64,000 nucleotides of DNA from Liopterus haemorrhoidalis (Eukaryota > Arthropoda > Insecta > Coleoptera > Dytiscidae), in the NCBI GenBank assembly GCA_963971575.1, contig OZ020622.1, forward strand, positions 33,324,301 to 33,388,300. Reading direction: 5' to 3'. Numbering within the stretch: position 1 is the stretch's first letter; each line of letters begins with the position of its first letter. Shown piece by piece: positions 41,600 to 52,404 of this stretch. The notes beneath the pieces are model-generated. The model was not told where the DNA came from. It saw nothing but the letters and a program-made list of their open reading frames with translations, and ran no database searches. A program made the position numbers and the translations under genes.

Positions 41600-42070
41600 T
41601 GTTTTGCAGGCTATAAAGATGTCGAAGTAATAAAATTCGGTGCCATATATGGCAATACGCTAGAAAGTAATGAAATGGACAGTTCTGAGGTTGGAAAGTT
41701 GTCCGATGACGTTATCAATTTATTAATATGCACTTACAACGATTTCAAACATAAGTTTGATTCACCTCAGTTTAACAATACTCAAGTTTGGAAACAAATA
41801 AGCGACGAGTTAAAATAATATGATATACAAAAAGATGCAAAAAAATGTGCTGAGAAATGGCGTAATTTGAAAAAAATCATACGAAAAAGTTCGCTGCCAT
41901 CAAAATCAGACAGGAAATAATAAAAAAAGCTGGAAATTTTTCGATGTAAGTTATATGTTAATTATTAACGTGTCCATTTTTCAAAATTTTATTGTAGGCT
42001 TTGCACGAAATTTATTTTAAAAATCCAGCCGTTAGTCCTTTAGCAACTAATTCAGTACTGGTTTACAAAC
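41600..42070 (+). pseudogene. Myb/SANT-like DNA-binding domain fragment with a short intron
   Basis: After a TTTTGCAG acceptor the frame reads DVINLLICTYNDFKHKFDSPQF, VWKQISDEL, then (after a TAA at 41,817) KKCAEKWRNLKKI, a trihelix Myb/SANT-like domain. A frameshift follows near 41,925, then FFD at a GTAAGT donor (about 41,946) and an acceptor TTGTAG at about 41,999 leading into ALHEIYFKNPAVSPLATNS. Such proteins accompany Harbinger-type transposons and also exist as host genes. Confidence 0.55.
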
Positions 42071-42174
42071 TAAAAATAAACATTCAGTATCTCCAACAAG
42101 GTCCGAGATTACAGAGTCCTGCAATGGTAATTAGATTTATTGCTTGGTAATTTTAGTTTTAATAATACGTATAT

Positions 42175-42286
42175 GTTAGCGAAAATAATAATGGAGACAA
42201 TTTATTAATATTATCAATCATAGAGTGCGAGCAGCGTTACCATGTTATATTATTATGTTGTTGATATAATAAAAAATAGAGGAAAA
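42175..42286 (+). repeat. 112-bp direct repeat, copy 1
   Basis: Identical to 43,632-43,743, with a period of 1,457 bp. Starts GTTAGCGAAAATAATAATGG. Confidence 0.9.
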
Positions 42287-42824
42287 TAGTATTGTCATAA
42301 ACATTGATTTAATAAAATATTGCTTTAATACTGATTAAACAATCCTTTTATTAATATAAGAAGTGGGATTGGCCTATCACCCACAAGAAATATAAAATAA
42401 GTGCTATATTAAAAATATTTTTTAATGCAACAATACATTGTTGTAAAGAAATTGTCGTATAATATTACAAAGGCTTATGTAAAGAAAATTATATAAAGTT
42501 AGTATGAATAATTATGAGCTAGATAATAGATTGGCGAATTTTAAGTTATTTTGTCAAAAAAATACTTCAAGTGATTTCTATGGAAATGACACTCATTGGA
42601 ATAAATTTGAAATGTGACATTTTTTTCAAAAATGCAGAATATGTCAGGATTAATTATCCAAAGCAGATCTCTAATAATTGTCAGGATAAACGAGCGTTGC
42701 TTTGTTATTAACAAACACAGGGTATGAAGGTAACTGGTTAGATTGTTGAGGACTAAAATGGTAAGAGGCATTTTATTGTTTTGGTTAAATCATATGGCAA
42801 GTGTTAGCCATAATGAGTAAAATT

Positions 42825-42990
42825 TAGATTTGAGATTTAATATTTGAGATTTTAATAATTGAGTTTTAAGACTTGAGACATCAAAATATGAGATTTTGTT
42901 TTTGATATTTGTGATTTAATATCTGAGTTATGATATTTGAGATTTGATAATTAAAATATGAGTTTCGAGATTTGAGTTTTAAAGTTGAAC
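42825..42990. repeat. Low-complexity TTTGAGATTTAATA-like repeats
   Basis: Imperfect repeats of TTTGAGATTT and TTTGAGTTTT of varying length. Confidence 0.6.
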
Positions 42991-43631
42991 GATTATTGGA
43001 AAAGACAAACGGCAGATCACTGGGATCGGAATGACAAAATAAACTAAGAAATATAAAAGATAATGAGTTGAGAGTTAAAAGTTTATTGAGTACCGCAAGA
43101 CAAGCCGCTGCCAATGGCATCAGTCCGGTAATAGCTCTGTAACCATGGTGGCAGATGGTGAGCTATGGCGACGGGCTGATGCTGTTGATGATAAAGCACT
43201 GTGTGTGCAGAAACAAATAGACGGTCTCTGAGCTTGTTGTACTGTAGACAATCTGTAATGAAGGAAACTAATAAATAGTTATTGAGTATCTGAGCTTGTT
43301 GATCTAGTCACTGAGTTCGTGGTAGAGAAATGAAATGTTAACGTATAGTCTCTAAGCTTTCAGATCATAAGTTATAGTATTCCTGGAGAGTTCTGTTTTA
43401 AATAAATATTTACTTTTATTAATTGAAAGTGGTGCATGGTTGATTTTGTAAAAAAACAACTCTGCGCCCAATTTTGCTCTATTTACAGGTTATGAATTAG
43501 GTGAAGAAGTCCAAGATGAAGAGGTAGAGAATGATGGACCATCTTCACTCAGGTCTTGACATGTGGTGAGCTGTTATTGGTAGCATAATGCAGTTGCGTT
43601 CCGAGAACGTTCCGCATGTCAGTCTGGCCGT

Positions 43632-43743
43632 GTTAGCGAAAATAATAATGGAGACAATTTATTAATATTATCAATCATAGAGTGCGAGCAGCGTTACCAT
43701 GTTATATTATTATGTTGTTGATATAATAAAAAATAGAGGAAAA
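43632..43743 (+). repeat. 112-bp direct repeat, copy 2
   Basis: Identical to 42,175-42,286. The copies diverge immediately on both sides. Confidence 0.9.
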
Positions 43744-44043
43744 AATAGATTTTTGTTCAAAAAAAAAATCCCGTTGCTAGTAAATTCGAATGTTGTATAT
43801 CAAATACCTTGCAAAGGTTGTGATCTCTCCTATATTGGCACCACCAGCCAGATTTTGAGGAAAAGGCTAACTCAACATCGCTCTGACGCAAGGCTAAAAC
43901 CCAATAGCACTGCGTTAGCAATCCATACCAATAATACCGGTCATGTATTTAATTATGAAGGAGTAAGCATACTAGATAAGGAAAAAAATTTGGACAAAAG
44001 ACTCATCTCCGAGATGCTCCACATTCAAACATCTAAAAATTAA
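43744..44043 (+). pseudogene. Third Penelope-like element, GIY-YIG nuclease part
   Basis: The open frame includes VVYQIPCKGCDLSYIGTT (GIY-YIG start), the Arg helix LRKRLTQHRSDAR, AIHTNNTGHVFNYEG and KNLDKRLISEML, ending in TAA at 44,041. RT is absent. It is a different subfamily from the PLE at 141-1,211 and is closer in its last part to the one at 21.9 kb. The 3' UTR extends to the hammerhead-like motif at 44,448. Confidence 0.75.
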
Positions 44044-44447
44044 GTTGTCAATAAAAAAACGGACACGAATGAGCTGAACACTGCCTACCAAATTTTATTA
44101 TAAAAATATTACTTTGTTTTATAATCACTGACAATGGATTTGACTTGCAATTGCCTGTAAATAGAGCAAAATTGGGCGCAGAGTTGATCTCTGTAGGTCA
44201 ATGCACTCAATCAGCTGGTGACGTATCTTGTCTAGTTTTTTCATACCTGTACAAACCATCGTAGAGGAATCATGTGTTTCATTTTATTAACATGACATAT
44301 GCAATTAGCATTTATTTTTTAAGAAATTGGTAAGTTTGTCTCTATTTTCTGATTTTGGAATGCTACCTTGTTTGTATAATTAATTCTCTGTTCAAATAAT
44401 TATGAATTTTTTCAATGATTGTAATGTATTATATTTATTTATGTAGA

Positions 44448-44479
44448 CTGATGATGTGTAAATTGGATGTACACGAAAC
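44448..44479 (+). ncRNA. Hammerhead-like motif, third PLE
   Basis: CTGATGA, one extra T, stem GTGTA/TACAC with a 9-nt loop, then GAAAC. The core is canonical; the extra base before stem II is the same irregularity as in the second PLE. Confidence 0.5.
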
Positions 44480-44930
44480 GTTTCATTTTATTTTATTTTA
44501 TTGACAATATAAACTGACGAATACCAAGAGAATATTGTTTTATTTATATACCAATCGTCAAGAAACCTATACTTTTTATATATATATATATTATTTTGAT
44601 TATAATTGTTTTATATATTACAGAAGTTCCAAAGAAAATTAAAAAAAGAAAACAAAGCTAACACTGAAAGTGGTTAGATTGTTCTTTTTCAACTGGGCTG
44701 GACTGAGAACAAAATAAGACCATTGAATAAAAACGAAAAAAAAAAAAAAAACAGTACAGCCTAGTTTTTTTTAATAATAAGATTGTGATTTTTATTTAGT
44801 TATTTTTAAATCAACTTGACTGAGAGTGCCCAAAGAAGAAGGAGATTTATAACAATATAGATATATTATAACAAAATGTTATTTATTTTTATAATTTTAT
44901 AATTTATATAGCAAATACATAAAAATAGAA

Positions 44931-45250
44931 TTATGCTAAGCAAGATGAGCACATATCCTGTCCCTTTTTTTGGTGCCCTAGTTGTCTTACTAACTCATAA
45001 TTGTCTCTGTTATCTACATTATTTATATCATCTTCATCTGCTTCATAATCATCTTCTAAATCAATCAAATCATTTTTTAATATGCAAATATTGCGCAACA
45101 CACAGCACGCTATGATGTATTTAGGAATCCATTCAATAGATCGTACATCAAAAAATATCAAGCTCTTTGCCTTGTTTTAATAATCCAAATGCCCTTTCTA
45201 TTGTACTCCGTGCTGCAGACAATTTGTAATTAAAAGTCCCCACTTCTATA
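44931..45250 (-). pseudogene. PIF/Harbinger transposase C-terminus (first remnant)
   Basis: Minus strand: NYKLSAARSTIERAFGLLK carries the catalytic Glu; a frame jump follows, then FFDVRSIEWIPKYIIACCVLRNICI and an acidic tail to 44,931. This is the end of a HARBI1-like transposase. The frames before and after 45,161 do not join, and the D positions are not seen. Confidence 0.65.
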
Positions 45251-45775
45251 TTTCAAATGAAGACCTAAAAAAAAAAACCTTCGCATTCCCTGGCATCAAG
45301 CACCGTAATGCCTTGCATTACCTGCAGAGTGCGTTCCTCCGGCCCTGTTGGTGAAATTGTCGCTTCTTTTCCTAAATAATCAGCCTTATCGTTATATCGT
45401 TATCCTAAAGATATTCCCTGATGAGATGTGGTCCAAAGAAATATAAAAGATAAACCATTAGTCTGAGTTACATATATAATAAATATGTTCTATAAATTAT
45501 TAAAATTACGATTGACATTATAAAAGTCAATTTTGGTCACTATGAAAACTACTTGACATATACAAAATTATTATAAAATAAATAAAAATAATTAGAACAT
45601 CGAAATATATTTTGTAATATATCAATAGCTGCGATCACCAAATTAGGTGAAAATAATTACCAATTGTGGAAACACCAATTAGATATGGTTTTAAAAGCCA
45701 AGAAGTTGTGATATGTTCTTGAAAAAGAGAAACCGACAGAAGGCGACGTAAAGAAAATAGAGGAAGGAATTATAG

Positions 45776-46911
45776 GAAGGTCAATTTTGGAGTTTGTCAG
45801 GGCGGAATTTTGGGTCCGTTTTTTTTTTTTTTTTCATCGTTTATATTAATGACCTCCCAAATTTGCTTCCAGAAAGTGTCAAAGTTATACTTTACACCGA
45901 CGACACTACTGTCCTGACAAATCATACGTCTGTTAACGATGTGGTCAGAAATACAGAACAGGAAATGGTGGAAGTTAAAGATTGGTTCACTTCAAATCGA
46001 CTTTCCCTTAATAATAATAAAACCCAACAAATGATTTTTTCACTTAATCGCAATATTTATATTAATATTCAGTTCGGAGGGCCAATCAAATTTCTTGGGA
46101 TTTATATAGATAGTCAACTTAGCATGATCACATTAACTATTTGGCAAAAGTTTTTAAAAGGCTTATCTATGCGTTCATCAGGCTGAAAACGTCTGTGTCT
46201 TTTGATATGCTGCGTATGTTCTATTTTGCTGCTTTTCAGTCGCGTTTAACTTACGGCATAATTCACTGGGGTTTAAGTTCGTCTGTCAACAGAATTTTCT
46301 TACTCCAAAAACGTGCTGTAAGAATCCTGAATAATGTTCCTAACAGGCACCACTACCGAGAGCTCTTTAGGAAATGTAGCATTTTGTCTTTTTATAGTCT
46401 ATTTGTTTATGCGTGTCTGGTATACGTTAAAGAAAACCCGAACAAATATGTAACCGTATCTTCTAGACATGTTTACAATGTTCGCTCTGCTGGCAACAAC
46501 AGACTACCAAGACTTAGATTGTCTAACTCTAGGAATGGTATTTTTTTGGCAGCCACTTTCTTTAACTACTTACCAGTTTCTTTAAAAAATTTGTCAATTA
46601 GATTATTTAAGTCCAAAATAAAAAAAAATCTTATTGAGAATTGTCTCTATAATTCGGACGATTTTATCAAAATTAATTTCAGTCCTTACATCTAACATGT
46701 AAGCTGTTTTTTTTTTTTCTCTACCTTTGTTAATTTTATATATTTTTTTCCTCTATCTCTCTTTTGTATCATATTTAATATTGTATTTTAATTTTTCAAT
46801 GTTTTCAAACGCTTTTCTACTTTTGTTCACTGAATTTATCATATATGTACTGACAAATGTAAACGTCATAAGATGTCTAGCATGAAATAAATATTATTAT
46901 TATTACTATCC
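45776..46911 (+). mobile_element. 5'-truncated non-LTR retrotransposon in copia gag
   Basis: RT from GVCQGGILGP through IVYINDLPNLLP and YTDDTTVL (45,794-46,186), a frame change, then the C-terminal region MAKVFKRLIYAF to SPYI (46,141-46,695) with LQKRAVRILNNV, typical of Jockey/CR1-type elements. The 3' end has AATAAATATT and an (ATT)n tail at 46,890-46,905. A run of 17 T at 45,818 lies inside the RT and disrupts it. Confidence 0.7.
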
Positions 46912-47618
46912 TCAAGAGGAGTACGAAGAAAAAAGTGCTATAGCTGCAGTACTAATATTATCAACATTAGAACCTGGTCAAGGACGCCAAGTGATTAATT
47001 TAGATGATGCTAGAAATATCTGGTTAAAATTGTGGAGTATCCATGAAGGGAAATATTCTTCTAGAAAACTTAACCTACGTTCAGAATTGAGTGTAATAAA
47101 AAAGGGTAGCAATGAAACGATCGAAAAATATTTAGCATGTGGCTAATTTATACGAGATCATATTGCAGTGGAAAAATAGAAGATGAAGAATATATGGGTT
47201 TAATATTAAATGGACTACCAAAATCCCATGATATAATAAAGCTACAAATGACGGAGAATGGGTTAGACAAAATAACTATGGAAGAGTTTAGAGTAGGTTT
47301 GCGTACACAGGAAGAGGAACTAAATTTATCTAGACCGAAGAAAAAAATGAAGCTGCTTGCATGTCAAAGAGAAGACCTAACCTCAAATCAGGAGAGAGAT
47401 ATGGACAAGATAGAGAGCTAAGAGAGCGATATGGACAAGATAGAGAGAGAAATTGTTATGTGTGTGGAGAGCTTGGACATTATGCTACAGATTGTTATTA
47501 TACAGCAGGGTCGTCGCGCAAACAAGAACAACAAATTAAAAAAAAAAAAAAAATGAGAGTAATGACAAGAAGGATGGAAAACAGAATAGTTATCAGTCAT
47601 ATGGAAGAACTAAGTTGA
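46912..47618 (+). pseudogene. Copia Gag, centre and zinc knuckle
   Basis: Frames include NIWLKLWSIHEGKYSSRKLNL, then 47,137-47,421 (KIEDEEYMGLILNGLPKSHD) and 47,361-47,618 with the CCHC knuckle CYVCGELGHYATDC and a 13-A run that causes a frame problem. A 12-residue segment (RYGQDRELRE) is duplicated. It encodes the capsid part of a Ty1/copia element and is inactive. Confidence 0.65.
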
Positions 47619-47697
47619 TGAATGATTGTGACAGTAAGATGATAAAAATGCCATGACAGCAATAATTGGAGCGAGAACTCAAGTAACAAAGTAAAAT

Positions 47698-48093
47698 GTG
47701 CGGTATATTGATTCAGGAGCAACAAGCCATATTTCATATGAAGAGTCAAATTTCACAATTTTGAAAAATATTGAGCCAAATTATGTAAAATTACCTAATG
47801 GCAATAATTTGAGGGCTACTGGTATAGGAAATGTAAGGGTGAAGACTGATGATGCTTGTAAGTACAAATACATTAATATTTTAGATGTATTATTTGTACC
47901 TGATTTGACAGAATATTTAATATCTGTAAGTCAATTTGAAAAGAAGGGATTTAAAACAAAGTTTGAAAAAGGAAGATGCACAATTCCTAAGAATAATGAT
48001 ATAATATTAACAGGGACTAGAATAAAAGATTTGTACCAACTGAATTTTTCACAGGCATATGCTCAACAAATTAAATGCCTTTTAAATATCTAA
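47698..48093 (+). pseudogene. Copia protease region
   Basis: YIDSGATSHIS contains the retropepsin Asp (DSG). VKLPNGNNL, ILDVLFVPDLTEYLISVSQ and the following Cys-less stretch match the copia protease to pre-integrase region. It ends at 48,093 and runs almost at once into the RNase H end, marking a large internal deletion. Confidence 0.75.
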
Positions 48094-48824
48094 AAATATT
48101 TTAAGATATTAGGCGAGCAATTAATTGGGCTTGCAAGAAACAGGAGATTTTACCTTTAAGCACTTACGAAAGCGAGTTTAAGAAAGAGTTCAAGCAAAGA
48201 AACAATTTGGATACAGACACTTTTAGAAGAATTAGACCTAGAAAAGATTCTAAACAATAATATTTTAATAAAAGTCGATAATCAGGCAGCGATTAAATTA
48301 GCTAGTAATAACATGTATCACTCCAAAAGCAAACATATATCCAAAAAAGATATTTTTATTTACGAGATGAAATGATTAACAATAACCTAAAATTTGAATA
48401 TGGGGAATCAAAAATACGACAGCGGATTATTTGACAAAAGTAGTTACAAAACCGATTTTGGAAAAATGTATAGTAAGCGTTCGCGCCGCCAGAGGAGATT
48501 GTCCGGGTTCGAATACTATTAGGCAGAAGAAGAAGAGGTACGAGTCGCAAAAGTGACGCGCGACGTGTGTGCGAGAGCGATAGGGCAAGTTCAAGAATTC
48601 ATCAGAAAATAAATCGATTTATTCCATCGATAACGTAACCGATGGAACCGATGCTAATCGTAGCATTGAAATTTGGAACGGTTCGGTTGATTGTTGATTT
48701 GTGTACTATTTACTTAACCTAAAATTGTTTAGTAATATCTGTACATGTGTACATATATTCTTTTAGTAACTTGTCTCTGAGTAACTTCTTGGCTAGAGAC
48801 AAAATACTTGGATTTTGCATGATC

Positions 48825-49620
48825 ATGGCGCTGATATTATTTTCAAAATTAATGCAAAACGATACATCTTCGTCCGATTCTGATGAAATAAGCGATTCAG
48901 ATGAAGAATTATTTTTAATGTGTGAAAAAACAACACACTGTAAAGTGACTAATTATGTAGCACTAGTGAATAAATATAGTAACGATGATTTCCAAAAACA
49001 TTTTAGGATTGCACGTTCATCATTTGAGGTAGGTATTATTAACTAAATTTATAAATACCAGAGTTTCTTCTGTTCATGAATTTTACTGTGTATAATTTAT
49101 TATGTAGTATATTATTATAATCTCTGCTATATAGTATAATAATAATTAATAATCCACATAAATTCAATTTTATTTTAGGATCTCCTTAAAAATATATTTA
49201 AATCACATGAGATAATACCTGGACGACCTGCACTTCCTATTTTTGATTCACTTTTATTGACGATTTGGACGCTAAGTAATCAAGAAAGTTTACGATCAAT
49301 TGCCGATAGATTTGGAATTAATAAAGGACATGCTCACCGTATTTTTATATCGACATGTCAATTAATAGCTAAAAATACTGGCCAGTACATTACTTGGCCT
49401 AGAAATTCAGATGCTATCCAAAATTTGAAAGAATTTAATAGTTTACGAGGCAGGAATAGTTTTCCAAGTATGCATGTAAAAATTTTACCATTAAAATAAA
49501 AATACTTACATAAAGTTAATTTCAGATGTATTTGGTTGTGTCGATGGTATGCACATTGCAATTCCTGGTCCAGTTAATGACAACTCGTATTACAATAGGA
49601 AGTGTTTGCGACAATCTCGC
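48825..49620 (+). pseudogene. HARBI1-like Harbinger transposase, three exons, 3'-truncated
   Basis: Exon 1 48,825-49,028 (acidic N-terminus, HFRIARSSFE), exon 2 49,179-49,467 (DLLKNIF, LTIWTLSNQESLRSIADRFG helix-turn-helix), exon 3 from 49,526 (NVFGCVDGMHIAIPGP, first catalytic Asp). GT-AG introns in phases 0 and 1 join cleanly. After YYNRKCLRQS the sequence switches into copia gag at about 49,620, so the second Asp and the Glu are lost. It would be a nuclease acting with a Myb partner. Confidence 0.75.
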
Positions 49621-51105
49621 AGTGTTTGGTTAAAACTTGAAAGTATTTACCAGTCAAAAGGACCAGCCAGAAAAGCCACGCTGTTAAAACAGCTTACATT
49701 GAATCGTTTGTAAGATAGCGGCGATGTTCGTGAACACATCAACAAATTTTTCGACGCGGTCGATAAATTGAACGAGATGGAAGTAGAAATCAACCGTGAC
49801 TTATTAACAATTATGTTGCTTTATAGTTTACCTGCAACATTCGAGAACTTAAGGTGCGCGATCGAATCTCGAGACGAACTACCTTCGCCGGATGTCCTTC
49901 GAGTTAAAATACTGGAAGAGAATGACGCGCGTAAAAACAGTAACACCGTGTGTAGTGATACGCAGAGAGGTATGTACGCGAATAAAAACTTTCGCAAGTG
50001 GCGTAACAACAAAAACGCGATGGAAAAATCTAATGCCGAACCGAGTAACAAGAATAAGTCGGGCTTCAAATTTCGGTGCCACAAATGCAAAGAGTTGGGA
50101 CACAAAGCTGTAGACTGTAAGTCAAAAGACAAATATAAAGACTACGGAAACAGTGCCGAAAACGTGAGCCTATGTGCGTCGACCTCGAAAACTTATCAAG
50201 CCGGACGCGACAGTTTTAGCGAATTTAAGTGGTGCTTAGACAGTGGTGCGACATCTCATTTATGTAAAGAGCGCGCAGAAATAAGCGATTCCGGACGCGG
50301 GACTTTAAATTTAGCCAGTGACGCGTACACAGATTTCATGGCTAAAGGAACAGTTTCGTTTCAAACCGACGTTCGAGGCGAGACGAAAAATATTTTTCTT
50401 AAAGACGCCTTGCACGTGCCAGATTTACGCACGAACTTATTGTCTGTGGCCAAAATAGCAGACAATGGACATGAAGTGCTGTTTAAAAGAAACTGTGCTA
50501 CGGTTATTAGTTCCGATGGACACGTAAAACTAATCGCGGACCGGATCGGTGGCTTATATTATGCGCGCGAGTGCGAACAAGATGGCGGTAGAGAGGATGC
50601 GATCTCCAACTCAGTAAGCGCCATGCGCAATTCAACAGAGACCCTCGAACTCTGGCACCGGCGACTAGGTCATTTAAACGCCAGTGACACCAGAGAGGCC
50701 ATCCGAAAAGGCTTGGTATGCGGTGTTGAAATGCAGCAATTCGACGAAGAACTAAGCTGCGACATCTGTCTTCGTGCGAAGATGACCCGAACTCCATTCC
50801 CAAAGAGATCAGAAAGAAGAACGGAACTTTTAGAAATAATTCATTCAGACGTATGTGGCCCGATGCGTGTGGAGTCTAAACGCAAATTCAAGTATTTGCT
50901 TACAATCATCGATGATCACTCTAGATGGTGCAAAGTAAAGTTCTTACGATCGAAGAATGAAGTGCTAAAGTCATTCAAAGATTCCTTGCATTGGTTGAGA
51001 AGCAAAAGGAAAATAATGTGAAGCGTCTGCAATCAGATAATGGCAGAGAATAGGTCAACGGAGAGTTCGACAACTTCCTGAAGCAGAACGGCATTACAAG
51101 AAGGT
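49621..51105 (+). pseudogene. Second Ty1/copia gag-pol fragment
   Basis: Reads from mid-gag (YQSKGPARKATLLKQL; TAA at 49,710) through an open frame 49,768-51,021: gag C-terminus (REHINKFFDAVDKL), CCHC knuckle CHKCKELGHKAVDC, protease CLDSGATSHLC, integrase zinc domain (LWHRRLGHLNAS, CDICLRAK), and core Asp in IHSDVCGPM and TIIDDHSRW. A frameshift near 50,990 leads to RLQSDNGRE with a TAG, then a switch into piggyBac. GC content is higher than in the first copia. No LTR. Confidence 0.85.
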
Positions 51106-51982
51106 TAACAAGCCGAATAAATATGGAATTAAGTTTCCGATGATGTGTGACGCAACCTCCAAATACATGATTGACGCTGATCCATATACAGGCAGGAGCA
51201 CAAATACTGGAGGGGTGCCACTTGGTGAATATTATGTGAAGAAATTGTCGAAGACTATTCATGGATCTAACAAGAACATAACATGCGATAACTGGTTCAC
51301 ATCACTGCCACTGGCCAAAAATTTACTACAGCAACCTTACAAATTGATTCTAGTTGGCACTATTCAATCTTAATAAGCGGGAAATCCCTGAACAATGTAA
51401 GAACTCGAGATCTCGATCTGTTGGCAGTTCTATGTTTTGCTTTGATGGCCCTCTGACGCTTGTTTCTTATAAGCCAAAACCTGCAAAGATGGTTTACCTC
51501 TTATCCTCTTGTGATGAAAACACAGTAATTAATAATTTAAGTGGCAAACCAGACATGATTAATTTCTACAACCAAACAAAAGGAGGAGTAGATTCATTTG
51601 ATCAAATGTGTTCTTCTATGTCGTGCAGCCGCAATACTAATAGATGGCCAATGGCTGTATTCTACGGCATCTTGAACATGGCTTTTGTCAATTCTGCTGT
51701 AGTTTATGGCCACAACATGATCAAGAACAATAAGAAACCGTTGAACAGAAGAGAATTCATGAAGCAACTCAGCACAGATTTGGTCAAGCCTTGGATGGAG
51801 ACGAGACTTGAAGCTCCGACTTTGAAGAGATTTTTACGAGAAAACATAAGTCGAATTCTCGTAAAACCTACAAAATAAAGAGAATGTCGAAATTAGTGTG
51901 CAATAAGTGCAAAAAGTCCGTTTGTTGCGAGTACAAAGTAGATGTCTGTGTAGATTGCTCTAAAATTATACCTAGTCATTAA
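51106..51982 (+). pseudogene. piggyBac transposase C-terminal half
   Basis: Begins inside the domain at KPNKYGIKFPMMCDATSKYM; the catalytic Asp is in NITCDNWFTSLPLA, a frameshift at about 51,363 follows, and then FYNQTKGGVDSFDQM with a further conserved Asp. The Cys-rich C-terminus (LVCNKCKKSVCCEYKVDVCVDC) lies in another frame after the stop at 51,878. Three frames are needed, so it is inactive. The N-terminal half is replaced by copia DNA. Confidence 0.85.
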
Positions 51983-52214
51983 AAGTCTGATTACATTTAA
52001 TGTTTGTTCTAAAAATAAGTAACTGATATTAAAAAATATTAGATTGTTTAAAAAAATATATATGTTTCAGTTGATTTCTGAGAAGTTGATTTTCTACTTT
52101 GAATATAAGTATATTCTTTTATTTTGCTGTAAATAACTGCGATTGTAGTTTGTATTGATAAAACTGTGTTTTATTATTGGTTTATATCCCAACCTTAAAT
52201 TTCCTTCGAAAAAT
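51983..52214. other. AT-rich flank between piggyBac and LINE
   Basis: No ORF or repeat recognised. Confidence 0.4.
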
Positions 52215-52404
52215 AGGACATAATTTATTTATTTATTTATTTATTTATGTAATTGAGTTGTACACAGGACGAACCTAAAAACTACAACTTCGATTGCTAT
52301 ACATTACAATATAGTAACTTAATATTTAACAAATTAAGCCATTAAGACGGTAATTGGATAATTGATAAATAAAAAAAAAACAAATATATATACAGAAGAA
52401 TGAA

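Larger units (their letters stand above)
43457..44186. repeat. Perfect 33-bp inverted repeat enclosing PLE fragment
   Basis: 43,457-43,489 (CAACTCTGCGCCC...) and 44,154-44,186 are exact reverse complements. The second 112-bp repeat and the PLE coding fragment lie between them. Confidence 0.9.
45637..48360 (+). mobile_element. Degenerate Ty1/copia element, interrupted
   Basis: Pieces in order: gag start (KLGENNYQLWKHQLDMVLKA, 45,645-45,775), a non-LTR insertion (45,776-46,911), gag centre (EEYEEKSAIAAVLILSTL), gag C-terminus and zinc knuckle, protease, and then directly the RNase H end (WIQTLLEELDLEKI, VDNQAAIKLASN). Integrase and RT are deleted. No LTR was identified. Confidence 0.75.

Noticed and set aside
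48470..48540. Possible tRNA or tRNA-derived SINE (GGTTCGAATAC B-box-like)
   Set aside because: No convincing A box or cloverleaf could be drawn around it; a chance match or a very decayed SINE.
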